Below, in pieces: positions 40,835 to 49,351 of a DNA stretch of 64,000 bases. Position 1 is the first letter of the stretch. Every line of letters starts with the position of its first letter. The stretch lies in the NCBI RefSeq assembly GCF_019303475.1, contig NZ_JABLSI010000007.1:1-64000 (forward strand). The letters run 5' to 3'. Source of the stretch: Streptomyces sp. JJ38. Its GTDB lineage: Bacteria > Actinomycetota > Actinomycetes > Streptomycetales > Streptomycetaceae. Both the position numbers and the translations under genes were made by a program. The notes under the pieces were generated by a model. It made no database searches. It saw nothing but the letters and a program-made list of their open reading frames with translations, and was not told the origin of the DNA.

Positions 40835-41434
40835 ATGGACGTGATGACGGCCGTGCTGACGCGGCGCAGCGAGCACGTGCTCGGCCAACCGGCCCCCACC
40901 CCGCAGGAGTTCGGCTATCTGCTGGGCGCCGCCTCGCGCGCCCCCGACCACGGCGAACTGCGGCCGTGGCGCTGGGTGCTCGTGGGCGGCGAGGACCGGG
41001 CCGAGGTCGGCCGGGCACTGGCCGAGAGCAGCGGCAAGGACGCGGAGTCGATGCGCGTCAAGGTCGAGCGGGCGCCCCTGCTCGCCGGCCTCGTCTTCTG
41101 CCCGCAGCCGCACGCCCGCATCCCGGAGTGGGAACAGCTGGCCGCCACCACCGCCATGACGACCTCGCTGATGCTGCTGCTGCACGCCCGCGGCTTCGGC
41201 AGCATCTGGCGCACCGGAGCACACGCCGACGCCGCGGCGATGCGCCGGCTCCTGGACGTCGAGGGCAGCGAACGGGCCCTGGGCTGGCTGTATATTGGCA
41301 CCCCCGATCCCCGCCGGAAGGCGATGCCCCGCCGTCAACCCGTCAGTCCGGACGGCCGGTTGCGGGTGTTCCGGCGCGAACCGGCCTCGCACACGCTCCC
41401 GTCACGAAGGCTCGCGATCCATGACACTGAATGA
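40835..41434 (+). CDS. Nitroreductase family flavoprotein
   Basis: 199 residues with CAGGAGAG upstream of the ATG. It fits the short YdjA-like nitroreductases: LTRRSEHVLGQPAP at the flavin site, SRAPDHGELRPWRWVLV, and a helix LAATTAMTTSLMLLLHARG. FMN-dependent; reduces nitro, enone or similar groups with NAD(P)H, or dehydrogenates in tailoring pathways. It follows the synthetase by 64 nt and overlaps the next gene by 14 nt, so it belongs to the operon. Confidence 0.85.
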   Translation: MDVMTAVLTRRSEHVLGQPAPTPQEFGYLLGAASRAPDHGELRPWRWVLVGGEDRAEVGRALAESSGKDAESMRVKVERAPLLAGLVFCPQPHARIPEWEQLAATTAMTTSLMLLLHARGFGSIWRTGAHADAAAMRRLLDVEGSERALGWLYIGTPDPRRKAMPRRQPVSPDGRLRVFRREPASHTLPSRRLAIHDTE

Positions 41435-41948
41435 GGACATGCGACGGCTCGTCTCGGCCCAGGGGCTGGGCTTCGTCGCCACGGTGCGCCCCGACGGGAC
41501 GCCGAACCTCTCCCCCAAGGGGACGACGGAGGTCTGGGACAGCGAGCACCTCGTCTTCCTCGACCTCCACTCCCCCGGCACCGTCGCCAACCTCGCGGTG
41601 AACCCGGCGGTGGAGATCAACGTCGTCGACCCGGTCCGCCGCAAGGGCTACCGGTTCCGGGGCGTGGGCCACGTGCACACCGAGGGCGAGACGTACGACC
41701 GCGTGGTCCGCCGCTTCCGCGAACAGCGCGGCACCGACCCGGCGAAGGTGCGGTCCGTCGTGCTCGTGCGGGTCGAGGAGGTCGGGGAGCTGATCTCGCC
41801 CGCCTACGACGACGGCACGAGCGAGGCCGAGATCGCCGCCCGCTGGCGCGCCCGCCTCACCGCGGAACCCGCCGCGGAGTCGACCTCCGGGCCGGGCACC
41901 GGGCCCACCGCGGGCCCGGCCCCGGCCGCGGCACCCGGAGCGCCGTGA
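41421..41948 (+). CDS. Pyridoxamine 5'-phosphate oxidase-like flavin split-barrel protein
   Basis: 175 residues. The split-barrel core is MRRLVSAQGLGFVATVRPDG, LSPKGTTEVWDSEHLVFLD, and NPAVEINVVDPVRRKGYRFR. These proteins bind FMN, F420 or heme; the substrate is unknown. The C-terminus carries an Ala/Pro/Thr/Gly-rich tail of about 30 residues. Overlaps the genes on both sides. Confidence 0.85.
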   Translation: MTLNEDMRRLVSAQGLGFVATVRPDGTPNLSPKGTTEVWDSEHLVFLDLHSPGTVANLAVNPAVEINVVDPVRRKGYRFRGVGHVHTEGETYDRVVRRFREQRGTDPAKVRSVVLVRVEEVGELISPAYDDGTSEAEIAARWRARLTAEPAAESTSGPGTGPTAGPAPAAAPGAP

Positions 41949-43273
41949 CCGAGAAGACCGCTGACGAGGGCCCCATAGCCCCGGCCGCTGGCCCTGCCCC
42001 TGCGTCTGCCACCGCCCCCGGCTCTGCCCCCGTGCGGTCGGCGCGGGAGGCCGAACGGGCGGTGCGCCCGCTCCTCCTCCAGTACGTCATCGCCTTCACC
42101 AGCCGGTTCGCCCTGGCCCCGGTGCTGCCCGTCCTGCTCAAGGACGGCCTGCAACAGCCGGGACTCGTCGTCGGGTTGGCCCTGTTCGCGTTCGCCTGCT
42201 CCTCACGCGCGGGCTCCATCGTGCTCAGCCCGTGGCTCGCCGGGCGGTCCGGCGTCCGGCTGCTGCTGATCGCCAACCTGCTGTCCGGCGGCGCGTTCGG
42301 GCTGCTCGCGCTGACCTCCTCCGCCGTCCCGCTCATCGTGCTGCTCGCCGCCGGCGGCACCGGAGTGAGCCTGAACGGGCTGATCGTGCGGTCCGTCGTC
42401 GCCGAGTGGACCTCCGGGACCGGCTCCCAGGTGACGGCCTTCGCCAAGCTCAACGTGATGCTGAACCTCGCGGCCTCCGTCGGGCCGCTCATCGGCACCG
42501 CGCTGCTGGACACCTCCGCACCGCGCCGCCTGCTGCTCGTCCTGGCCGCCGGGTACCTGGCGGCGGCGCTCGTCATGCTCGTCGTCGCCCGCCGCGGGGA
42601 CGAGGGCTACCAGCCGGACGACCGCCGCCGGTTCTCCTTCCGGGAGCACTGGGGCCTCCTGCGCACCTCGCCGTTCCTGCGCCGCCTCATGGTGACCTCC
42701 ACCATCGGCTGGTTCCTCTACGCGCAGCTCTACTCGGCCCTGCCCATCTACCTGTTCTCCACCTCCGACTCGAAGCTCCAGGTCGCCAGCTACTTCACGA
42801 TGAGCGCGGTCCTCATCGTGCTGGTCCAGGTTCCGGTCTCCAAGGGCGTCGCCCGCCTGCTCGACCGGGGCCTGGACCTGATGACGGTGCTGTTCACCGG
42901 GCTCGCCCTGTTCGCCGCGGCCTTCGTCGTCCTCGCCCTCTCCGGCGGCAACCCCGTCGTCCTGTACGTGGCCGTCGCCGTCTTCACCCTGGGCGAGATC
43001 CTCTTCGCCCCGACCGTGGACAGCGCGTTCGCGGCAGCGGGCGAAGCCTCCTCCAGCAGCTTCGTCGCGACGTTCACCGGCAAGCAGATCACCCTCGCCA
43101 CCGGCGAGAGCATCGGCGCCCTGATCGGCGGCAGCGTGTTCCTCGCCGTCCGCGACAACCTCTCCCCCGCGCTCTACTGGTGGCTGTGCGCCGCCGTCAC
43201 GGCCGTCGCCGTAGCGGCCCTGGTCACGGGGCGGGTACGCATCCCCGTCCGGAAGAACTCCCCGGTGTCGTAA
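41945..43273 (+). CDS. MFS transporter, probable exporter of the operon product
   Basis: 442 residues with about 12 membrane helices after a 35-residue Ala/Pro-rich N-terminus. GTG overlaps the previous stop. The first helix reads LLLQYVIAFTSRFALAPVLP, and the helix 5 region has NVMLNLAASVGPLIGTALL, as in drug:proton antiporters. Last gene of the coupled series; efflux of the product or self-resistance is the simplest role. Confidence 0.9.
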   Translation: MTEKTADEGPIAPAAGPAPASATAPGSAPVRSAREAERAVRPLLLQYVIAFTSRFALAPVLPVLLKDGLQQPGLVVGLALFAFACSSRAGSIVLSPWLAGRSGVRLLLIANLLSGGAFGLLALTSSAVPLIVLLAAGGTGVSLNGLIVRSVVAEWTSGTGSQVTAFAKLNVMLNLAASVGPLIGTALLDTSAPRRLLLVLAAGYLAAALVMLVVARRGDEGYQPDDRRRFSFREHWGLLRTSPFLRRLMVTSTIGWFLYAQLYSALPIYLFSTSDSKLQVASYFTMSAVLIVLVQVPVSKGVARLLDRGLDLMTVLFTGLALFAAAFVVLALSGGNPVVLYVAVAVFTLGEILFAPTVDSAFAAAGEASSSSFVATFTGKQITLATGESIGALIGGSVFLAVRDNLSPALYWWLCAAVTAVAVAALVTGRVRIPVRKNSPVS

Positions 43274-43393
43274 AGCGGACGCGCGCGTTTACCACACGCC
43301 CTCTCAAGGGATGATTGCGGTTGGCGCGAAACATGAGCATGACGCAAAACGTTCGCTTTCATCGCTGGCCTGGACCCGCACGGGGGAGAGATC

Positions 43394-44122
43394 GTGACCC
43401 ACGATCCGTACTCAGCACGGCCCGACACGGAACCGGAGACCCGCCCCGGAGTCTTCATCGTGATCCGGAACCTCCTGGAGCGGTACCGGTTGGAGCACCT
43501 GTTGAACGGGATGCCGCGGCACGGTCCCGTCCGCGGCTCCGCCGCCATCACGGTCACCGCCAGGGAGGCGACCCGGGAGGCGGTACGCGACGAGGCCCCG
43601 ACCGTCCTGATCGTCACGCTGCACGAGATCGACGACGCCGCCCGCTCCGAACTCGCTCTGGCCTCGGCGAAGGGCGTCAAGGTACTCGTCCTCGTGGACC
43701 AGGAACGGCAGGCCGAGTGGGGCCGGCTGGCCGGCATACCCGTGGGTGGCTGCCTCTCCACCGGCGAGCTGTCCGAGAGCACCCTGCGCACCGCCATCGC
43801 CCGCATGCTGCGCGGCGAGGTGCCCATCTCCGCCAACCTCGTCCACGCCCTCCTCAACCGGGCCCAGCACACGGCCTCCCCCACACCCGGCAAGCCCGCG
43901 GCCGTGCGCATGACGCCACGGGAACGCGAGGCGCTGGAGCTGCTCGTCGACGGACTCAGCAACCAGCAGATCGCCAGCCGCCTGCACATCTCCCTGCACG
44001 GCGCCAAGCGCCTGGTGTCCAACATCCTGGCCAAGCTGGACTGCAGCAACCGCACCTCGGCGGTCACCCGAGCCGTCCGCGACGGCCTCTGCGACACCCG
44101 CACCCCCTCCGCCTGCGGGTAG
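43394..44122 (+). CDS. LuxR-type regulator with pseudo-receiver domain
   Basis: 242 residues from a GTG with GGGGGAGAG. The C-terminus is a LuxR helix-turn-helix (MTPREREALELLVDGLSNQQ, then LHISLHGAKRLVSNILAKLD). The N-terminus has the strand-helix pattern of a receiver domain, but the phosphorylation site region reads VLIVTLHEID without the usual Asp at the strand end. It is probably not phosphorylated. It follows the transporter by 120 bp on the same strand and may control the operon. Confidence 0.85.
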   Translation: MTHDPYSARPDTEPETRPGVFIVIRNLLERYRLEHLLNGMPRHGPVRGSAAITVTAREATREAVRDEAPTVLIVTLHEIDDAARSELALASAKGVKVLVLVDQERQAEWGRLAGIPVGGCLSTGELSESTLRTAIARMLRGEVPISANLVHALLNRAQHTASPTPGKPAAVRMTPREREALELLVDGLSNQQIASRLHISLHGAKRLVSNILAKLDCSNRTSAVTRAVRDGLCDTRTPSACG

Positions 44123-44254
44123 GCCCCGGATCCGCCGTTGTCGTGACACCCTGACGAGGGAGCGGACGCCCGGTGTGGCGACGCCACGTCCCGCGCGCCT
44201 GGACGAGAACACCCGATCACCGGTCGAACTCCCACGGCAACAGGCCCGTTGACC

Positions 44255-44260
44255 TAGGCT
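44255..44260 (+). promoter_or_regulatory. -10 element (TAGGCT) for leaderless NACHT gene
   Basis: TANNNT hexamer ending 7 nt before the GTG; there is no ribosome binding site. Suggests a leaderless mRNA. Confidence 0.5.
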
Positions 44261-44267
44261 CGGCGTT

Positions 44268-47200
44268 GTGGACCTTGGAACCTCGGGGCTGCGGATCGCC
44301 TCTTCGGCGCTGCTGCCGCTGATCAGGAAGCTGCTGCGCAAGGATGAGCCGGTCGTCGTCGACCAGCCGGTGCGGCTGGGCGTGCTCCTCGCCTTCCGGG
44401 GCCCGGGCGCCGCGGTGCGGGATTCCGAACTCCGGTTACTCGCGGACGAGCTGGTGCGGCGTGCCGCCCGCGCCGCCGGGCCGCACGACGTACTGCCCTC
44501 CGACGAGCTGACGGCGGTCGCCCACTCGCTGACCGGGACACTGGGCACACTGGGCGAACTGGAGATGGACGACCTCCAGGCCGTGCGGCTGGGCCACCGG
44601 GAGCTGGCCCGGAAGCTGCTGCGCTCCGCCGGACGGCCCACCGCGCTCTCCCGGGACGCGGAACTCCTTCATGACCGGCTGCTGGAGACCGCCTGCCTGC
44701 ACCTGCTGAACCACTTCACCCAGCGCTCCCCCTTCGTCGCCCGCACGCTGGTGGAGCAGACCCGGCAGTTGGCCCACCTGATCCGCCGCGTCGACCTGCT
44801 GGCCGAACGCGTCGCGGACCGTTCCGCCGAGGACACCGCGTTCGAGGAGCGCTACGCCCGGTACGTCGCCGAGCAGCACGGTCGGCTCACCATCTTCGGC
44901 CTCGACCTGGAGGAGGAGTGGCCGTTGGACGACGCCTACCTCAGCCTCCGGTCCACCGAGACCGCCCCGGCCGGCCCGGCGCACGGCGCCGACGACGGGA
45001 AGGTCGCGGCTCCGGGACCGCCGCAGCGCGCCGAGCTGGCCCTCCGCGACTGGGAGCGCGTGCTGATCCGCGGGGCCGCCGGTTCCGGCAAGACCACCCT
45101 GGTGCAGTGGCTCGCCGTGACCACCGCCCAGGGCAGTCCTCCGGACGGCCTGGGCTCCCTCCTCGGTCGCGTGCCGTTCGTGCTGCCGATGCGCAGTCTG
45201 ACCCGCGGCGGCCGGGAGCTGCCCACCCCCGGCGAACTCCTGAGCGCGGTGCGGTGCCCGCACACGCCGCCCGAGGGCTGGGCGGAACGGGTGCTGCTCG
45301 CCGGGCGTGGTCTGCTGCTGCTCGACGGCATCGACGAGGTCCCGGAGGCCGAGCGGGAGACGGCCCGCCGCTGGCTGCTGTCGCTGGTGCGCTCCTTTCC
45401 GTCCAACCTGTGGCTGGTGACCTCCCGGCCCTCGGCCGTTCCGGCGGGCTGGCTGTCCCGGCACGGCTTCTCGGACCTGTCCCTGGCCCCGATGGGCCGT
45501 GCCGACATCGCCACCTTCGTTGAGCGCTGGCATCACGCGGCCGGAGCGGACCCGGCCGACGCCGACGACCTGCTGGAGACCGTCCGCACCCGCGGCGACC
45601 TGGCGCGGCTGGCCACCAGCCCGCTGATGTGCGGGCTGCTGTGCGCGCTGCACCGCGTCCGCCACGCCTACCTGCCGCGCGGTCGGCAAGCTGTGTACGA
45701 CGCGGCGCTGCGCATGCTGCTGGAGCAGCGGGACCAGGAGCGCCGCGTACGGGCCGGTCTCATCCTGGACACCGAGTCCCAGACGGTGCTGCTGCAGAAG
45801 CTGGCCTACTGGCTGATCCGCAACGGCCGGTCCGAGATGGAGCAGACGGACGCCGTGGAGCTGATCGACCAGTTGCTGCCGTCGATGCCGCAGGTCGCCG
45901 AGCAGGGCGACGCGCCGATGGTCTTCCGTCACCTGCTGGTCCGCTCCGGGCTGCTGCGGGAACCGGCCGAGGGCGTGGTGGACTTCGTCCACCGGACCTT
46001 TCAGGACTACCTCGGCGCACGGGAGGCGGTGGACGGCCGCGACCTCCCGTTCCTGGTCGGTCACGCGCACCTGGACCTGTACGAGGACGTCATCCGGATG
46101 GCCGTCGCCCACGGCCGGCCCCGGGAGCGCGAGCGCCTGCTGACGGGCCTGGTCGAGCGTGGCGACGAGGAGAAGCCGCACCGCGTCCGGCTGCACCTGC
46201 TGGCCATGGCCTGCCTGGAACACGCGATCCAGCTCGACCCGGAGGTCCGCCGGGAGGTGATGGAGCGGGCGTCCGCGTACCTCCCGCCCCGCACTGCGGG
46301 GGAAGCCGAGTCGCTGGCGGCCGTGGGCCCGGTGGTGCTGGAACTGCTGCCCGGACCGGACGGGCTCGGCGAGGAGGAACAGATCGCCGTGGTGCGCACC
46401 CTGGCCGCCCTCGGCGGAGACGCGCCCATCCCGCTCCTGCGCCGCTACGCGCGAGGCGCCACCCCGGCCGCCCAGTGGCACGTCGCCCAGGCGTGGCCGG
46501 ACGTGGACGTCCCGCTCTTCGCGGAACAGGTCCTGCCGGACCTTCCGCAGGATGCGTTAGCCCGGTTGTCCGTCCCCGCGCAGATTCCGTTGGCGCGAGG
46601 GCGGGAGCACCTCTACGTGCTGAAGCCGCTGGCGGACCGCGTGGCCGAGATCTGCGGTCCCGGCACGCGCACGCTCAACCTGATCGGCCCGACGGACCTG
46701 TCCGCTGTCGCCCAGCTGCCGAATCTCCGCTCCCTGTCGGTTCAGCAATCCGGTGTCTCGGATCTCTCGCCGCTCCGCGTCCTCCCCCTGAACGAACTGC
46801 GTCTGTTCCGGTGCCCCCGGATCAGCGAACTGGACCACCTGCACCGACTCCCGCTCGGCCGCCTGCACGTCGACCAGGTTGGGCAGATCCCTCCGGAGGC
46901 CTTCCTCGCGTTCGCGGAGGTACCGGACCTGGAGATCGGCCTACGCGAAGCCCGGGAACCCATGGCGCTGCTGCCGCCGAGGTGCCCCGCGACCGCGCTG
47001 ATCCTCGCCCCCCACTGCCGGGAGCTGCGCGGCGTCGAGAACTTCCCGCGGCTGCGGCGGATCATCCTGGAGGACGCCGGCCACGAACCGGCGACCGGGG
47101 TGGACGACTGGCGCCATGTCGCCGCCGTCCCCGGCCTGGAGTACGTGTCGCTGTCCGGCGCAGCGGTCAGCCTGCTGGTCGAGGCCGGCCTCTTCTTCCC

Positions 47201-47435
47201 CGGTGTGCGCAGCGCCATGGTCCGTCAGGGAGCCGAGGTGACTCTGGCCGCGATCGCGAGGGTGTTCCCCCGGGTGGAGCGGGTGTCAGTAGATGCGGCG
47301 GACAAGCTGGACCTGGCTGACCTCAAGGAGCTGCACAGCCTCCGTCGGCTCCGTCTGAGCAACGTGGCACACCTTCGCGGCACCGGGCACCCGGGCCATG
47401 TCGACGTGTCCGTCAAGCCGCCGCCCCGCTACTGA
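44268..47435 (+). CDS. NACHT-domain NTPase with leucine-rich-like C-terminus
   Basis: 1055 residues. A helical N-terminal region of about 260 residues precedes a NACHT STAND NTPase: Walker A RGAAGSGKTT (about 267-276), Walker B LLLLDGIDEV (about 347), and the sensor region LVTSRPSAVPAGW. HEAT-like helices and then leucine-rich-like strands follow (LPNLRSLSVQQSGVSDLSPL, then PLNELRLFRCPRISELDHL). Bacterial NACHT proteins of this shape (bNACHT) include anti-phage proteins, whose N-terminal part is the effector. The N-terminus here has no nuclease or membrane motif that I recognise. It has its own leaderless promoter. Confidence 0.88.
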   Translation: MDLGTSGLRIASSALLPLIRKLLRKDEPVVVDQPVRLGVLLAFRGPGAAVRDSELRLLADELVRRAARAAGPHDVLPSDELTAVAHSLTGTLGTLGELEMDDLQAVRLGHRELARKLLRSAGRPTALSRDAELLHDRLLETACLHLLNHFTQRSPFVARTLVEQTRQLAHLIRRVDLLAERVADRSAEDTAFEERYARYVAEQHGRLTIFGLDLEEEWPLDDAYLSLRSTETAPAGPAHGADDGKVAAPGPPQRAELALRDWERVLIRGAAGSGKTTLVQWLAVTTAQGSPPDGLGSLLGRVPFVLPMRSLTRGGRELPTPGELLSAVRCPHTPPEGWAERVLLAGRGLLLLDGIDEVPEAERETARRWLLSLVRSFPSNLWLVTSRPSAVPAGWLSRHGFSDLSLAPMGRADIATFVERWHHAAGADPADADDLLETVRTRGDLARLATSPLMCGLLCALHRVRHAYLPRGRQAVYDAALRMLLEQRDQERRVRAGLILDTESQTVLLQKLAYWLIRNGRSEMEQTDAVELIDQLLPSMPQVAEQGDAPMVFRHLLVRSGLLREPAEGVVDFVHRTFQDYLGAREAVDGRDLPFLVGHAHLDLYEDVIRMAVAHGRPRERERLLTGLVERGDEEKPHRVRLHLLAMACLEHAIQLDPEVRREVMERASAYLPPRTAGEAESLAAVGPVVLELLPGPDGLGEEEQIAVVRTLAALGGDAPIPLLRRYARGATPAAQWHVAQAWPDVDVPLFAEQVLPDLPQDALARLSVPAQIPLARGREHLYVLKPLADRVAEICGPGTRTLNLIGPTDLSAVAQLPNLRSLSVQQSGVSDLSPLRVLPLNELRLFRCPRISELDHLHRLPLGRLHVDQVGQIPPEAFLAFAEVPDLEIGLREAREPMALLPPRCPATALILAPHCRELRGVENFPRLRRIILEDAGHEPATGVDDWRHVAAVPGLEYVSLSGAAVSLLVEAGLFFPGVRSAMVRQGAEVTLAAIARVFPRVERVSVDAADKLDLADLKELHSLRRLRLSNVAHLRGTGHPGHVDVSVKPPPRY

Positions 47436-47454
47436 CCGTCGGCCTCGCCGTGAA

Positions 47455-47469
47455 GGCTTCGGCGAAGCC
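47455..47469 (+). terminator. Short hairpin after the NACHT gene
   Basis: GGCTTC and GAAGCC with a 3-nt loop, 20 bp past the stop and upstream of the convergent gene end. Confidence 0.4.
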
Positions 47470-47526
47470 GCCCTGCCAACCGGCCCGGCCGTCGCACTCC
47501 GGGGTCGCGGCAGCGGCCCGAAAGGC

Positions 47527-48828
47527 CTAACCAGCCGCCGGGGCGGGGCGGAGGGATATCCGCACGGCGCTGGCGAGGCGGTCGGCGTTGGCGACGGCCT
47601 CGGCCGCCGTGTCGCCCCTGGCGCAGACGAAGGACGTGCGGTCGAACGAGGACTTCAGCGGCGGCACCTCGCTGCCCGGCTCCAACGTGAGCTTGCCGCT
47701 CAGGAACTCCGGCGCGGACGTGACCTCCGCCCACCCTCCGACGTCGGCCACCGTGCCCGGGGGCGGGGTGAGGAAGCGGATCGCCGCGGCATGCCGGGGG
47801 CGCCAGGAGTCGGCGTCGACCGGGTTGCCGAGCAGCTGGTCGAAGACCACCCCGTGCATCCCCACACCGGTGATGCGCTGGGCCATGACGTAGATGGAGT
47901 CGCCACCGGGGCGCACGTGGAACTCACCGAGCACGATCCGACCGTCGCCGGTGAGCCAGAACTCGATGTGGAACACGCCCCAGGACAGACCGAGCGCCTT
48001 GGCCGCGGCGGCGAGGGTCTCCTGAGCGTGCTCGGCGACCGCGGGTGAGACGGGCGCGGGCATCGAGTGGCCCAGCTCGACGAAGTGCGGGCCGCCCGTG
48101 GTGACCTTGGCGGTGAGCGCGAGCACCCGGGGCACGCCGTCCACGAAGACGCCCTCCGCGCTGAACTCCTCCCCCTCCTGGAACCCCTCGACCAGCACCC
48201 CCGCCTCGAACGCGTCCGGCGCCTCGACGGTCACGCCCTGCCGGTGCAGGTCCGCCGTCAGCTCGCGGTGGGCGGCGATGAGGTGGTCGAGCGCCGCGTC
48301 CAGCTCCGTCGCGTCCCGGACGAGGGACACGCCCGCGCTGCCGCGCCCGGCGGCAGGCTTGACGATCCACGGCCCCTTCGGGTGCGCGGCCAGGAAGCTC
48401 CGCAGGGCCTGTGCCGAGTGGCACCGGGCCGAGGGCGGCTGTGGGAAGCCCGCCTCCACGAGGGCGGCCCGGCACGCGTACTTGTCCTGGATGCGGCGGA
48501 CGGCCTTCTGCCCGTTGCCCGGAAGGCGCAGCACCTCGGCGGCCGCGGCCACGGACTCGGCCGCCGTCTCCCGCGTCCCGTACACCCCGAGGTACCGCTC
48601 GCCCTCGGCCGCGGCTGCGGTGGCCCACGCCCGGACCTCCTCCGGGTCGGAGTAGGTCAGCTCCACGGTGTACAGGGCACGCTCGACCACCTCGGGCGCC
48701 CTGCGCAGGTTGTCGGCCGTGTCCGCGACGACCACGTCGATGCCCCGCTCGGCGGCCTGGTCCATGCAGTCCAGCCCGGTCGGCTTGAGGGCTCCGCCCA
48801 AGAGCAGCAGCGGGAGATGGGGTGCCAT
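47527..48828 (-). CDS. ATP-grasp carboxylate-amine ligase-like protein
   Basis: About 433 residues. An N-terminal Rossmann-like part (LPLLLLGGALKPTGLDCMDQ) precedes an ATP-grasp domain (QDKYACRAALVEAGFP, GPWIVKPAAGRGSAGVSLV, LVEGFQEGEEFSAEG, LGEFHVRPGGDSI). The metal-binding residues near the end of that domain are present. It should join a carboxylate with an amine using ATP, as in L-amino-acid ligases or purine ligases. I chose the ATG at 48828 (GGGAGG upstream); an ATG at 48864 is possible. It stands alone, convergent with the NACHT gene, and its partner substrate is unknown. Confidence 0.85.
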   Translation of the reverse strand: MAPHLPLLLLGGALKPTGLDCMDQAAERGIDVVVADTADNLRRAPEVVERALYTVELTYSDPEEVRAWATAAAAEGERYLGVYGTRETAAESVAAAAEVLRLPGNGQKAVRRIQDKYACRAALVEAGFPQPPSARCHSAQALRSFLAAHPKGPWIVKPAAGRGSAGVSLVRDATELDAALDHLIAAHRELTADLHRQGVTVEAPDAFEAGVLVEGFQEGEEFSAEGVFVDGVPRVLALTAKVTTGGPHFVELGHSMPAPVSPAVAEHAQETLAAAAKALGLSWGVFHIEFWLTGDGRIVLGEFHVRPGGDSIYVMAQRITGVGMHGVVFDQLLGNPVDADSWRPRHAAAIRFLTPPPGTVADVGGWAEVTSAPEFLSGKLTLEPGSEVPPLKSSFDRTSFVCARGDTAAEAVANADRLASAVRISLRPAPAAG

Positions 48829-49129
48829 CGGTTCGCCTGCCTCCCGGTCGGGGTCCCCGACCATGTCGTCACCGGTATCCCGCCATCATTCCCGACCCGG
48901 CCGAGGTGTCAACGGCCTTGATCGGCACGGCAGATGGGGCTCCGGAGCTCAGCAGGCAAGCTGCGCGTCGGACTGGAAGGCCGTGACCACGGGGGGCCGT
49001 CCCCGTGGTTCCATGGCGCCGTCCGGTGCTACGCCGCACCGAGCCGACCGCGACCGGGCCATGCTGCCAACAGCATGGCCCGCCACGGGAGATGAGGTGA
49101 CGGCTCAGGCAGCGCCCTGCCTTCTCGGA
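48829..49129. other. Gene-free stretch
   Basis: About 300 bp between the ATP-grasp gene start and the DUF397 gene end. I see no gene and no clear hairpin. Confidence 0.4.
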
Positions 49130-49351
49130 CTACTCGTTCCGCAGGGCCGGGAGGGACCCCGTGGTCAGACCCGACACGAAGGCGGACCAGCCCGCAACGC
49201 CGAACGCCAGCGCCGAGCCGTGAGGCCGCTTGCTGTCCCGCACGGGGACAACCCCCGGCATACCGTCGCCAACCTCCAGGCAGTTGCCGCCGTTGCTGCT
49301 GCTGTAGCTGCTCTTACGCCACGAAACCGGCAACCCGCTTGCAGTATTCAT
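49130..49351 (-). CDS. DUF397 domain protein
   Basis: 73 residues with the standard DUF397 pattern: SWRKSSYSSSNGGNCLEVGD, VPVRDSKRPHG, and a final helix around WSAFVSG. In Streptomyces these small proteins are paired with an Scr1-type XRE regulator, as here, and belong to gene pairs acting on development and antibiotic production. It overlaps the regulator by 4 nt (ATGA). Confidence 0.95.
   Translation of the reverse strand: MNTASGLPVSWRKSSYSSSNGGNCLEVGDGMPGVVPVRDSKRPHGSALAFGVAGWSAFVSGLTTGSLPALRNE

Noticed and set aside
47527..48828. ATP-grasp gene as part of the peptide/methyltransferase pathway
   Set aside because: It is 3.6 kb away with unrelated genes between, and its motifs fit carboxylate-amine ligases generally. 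Kept only as a possibility.
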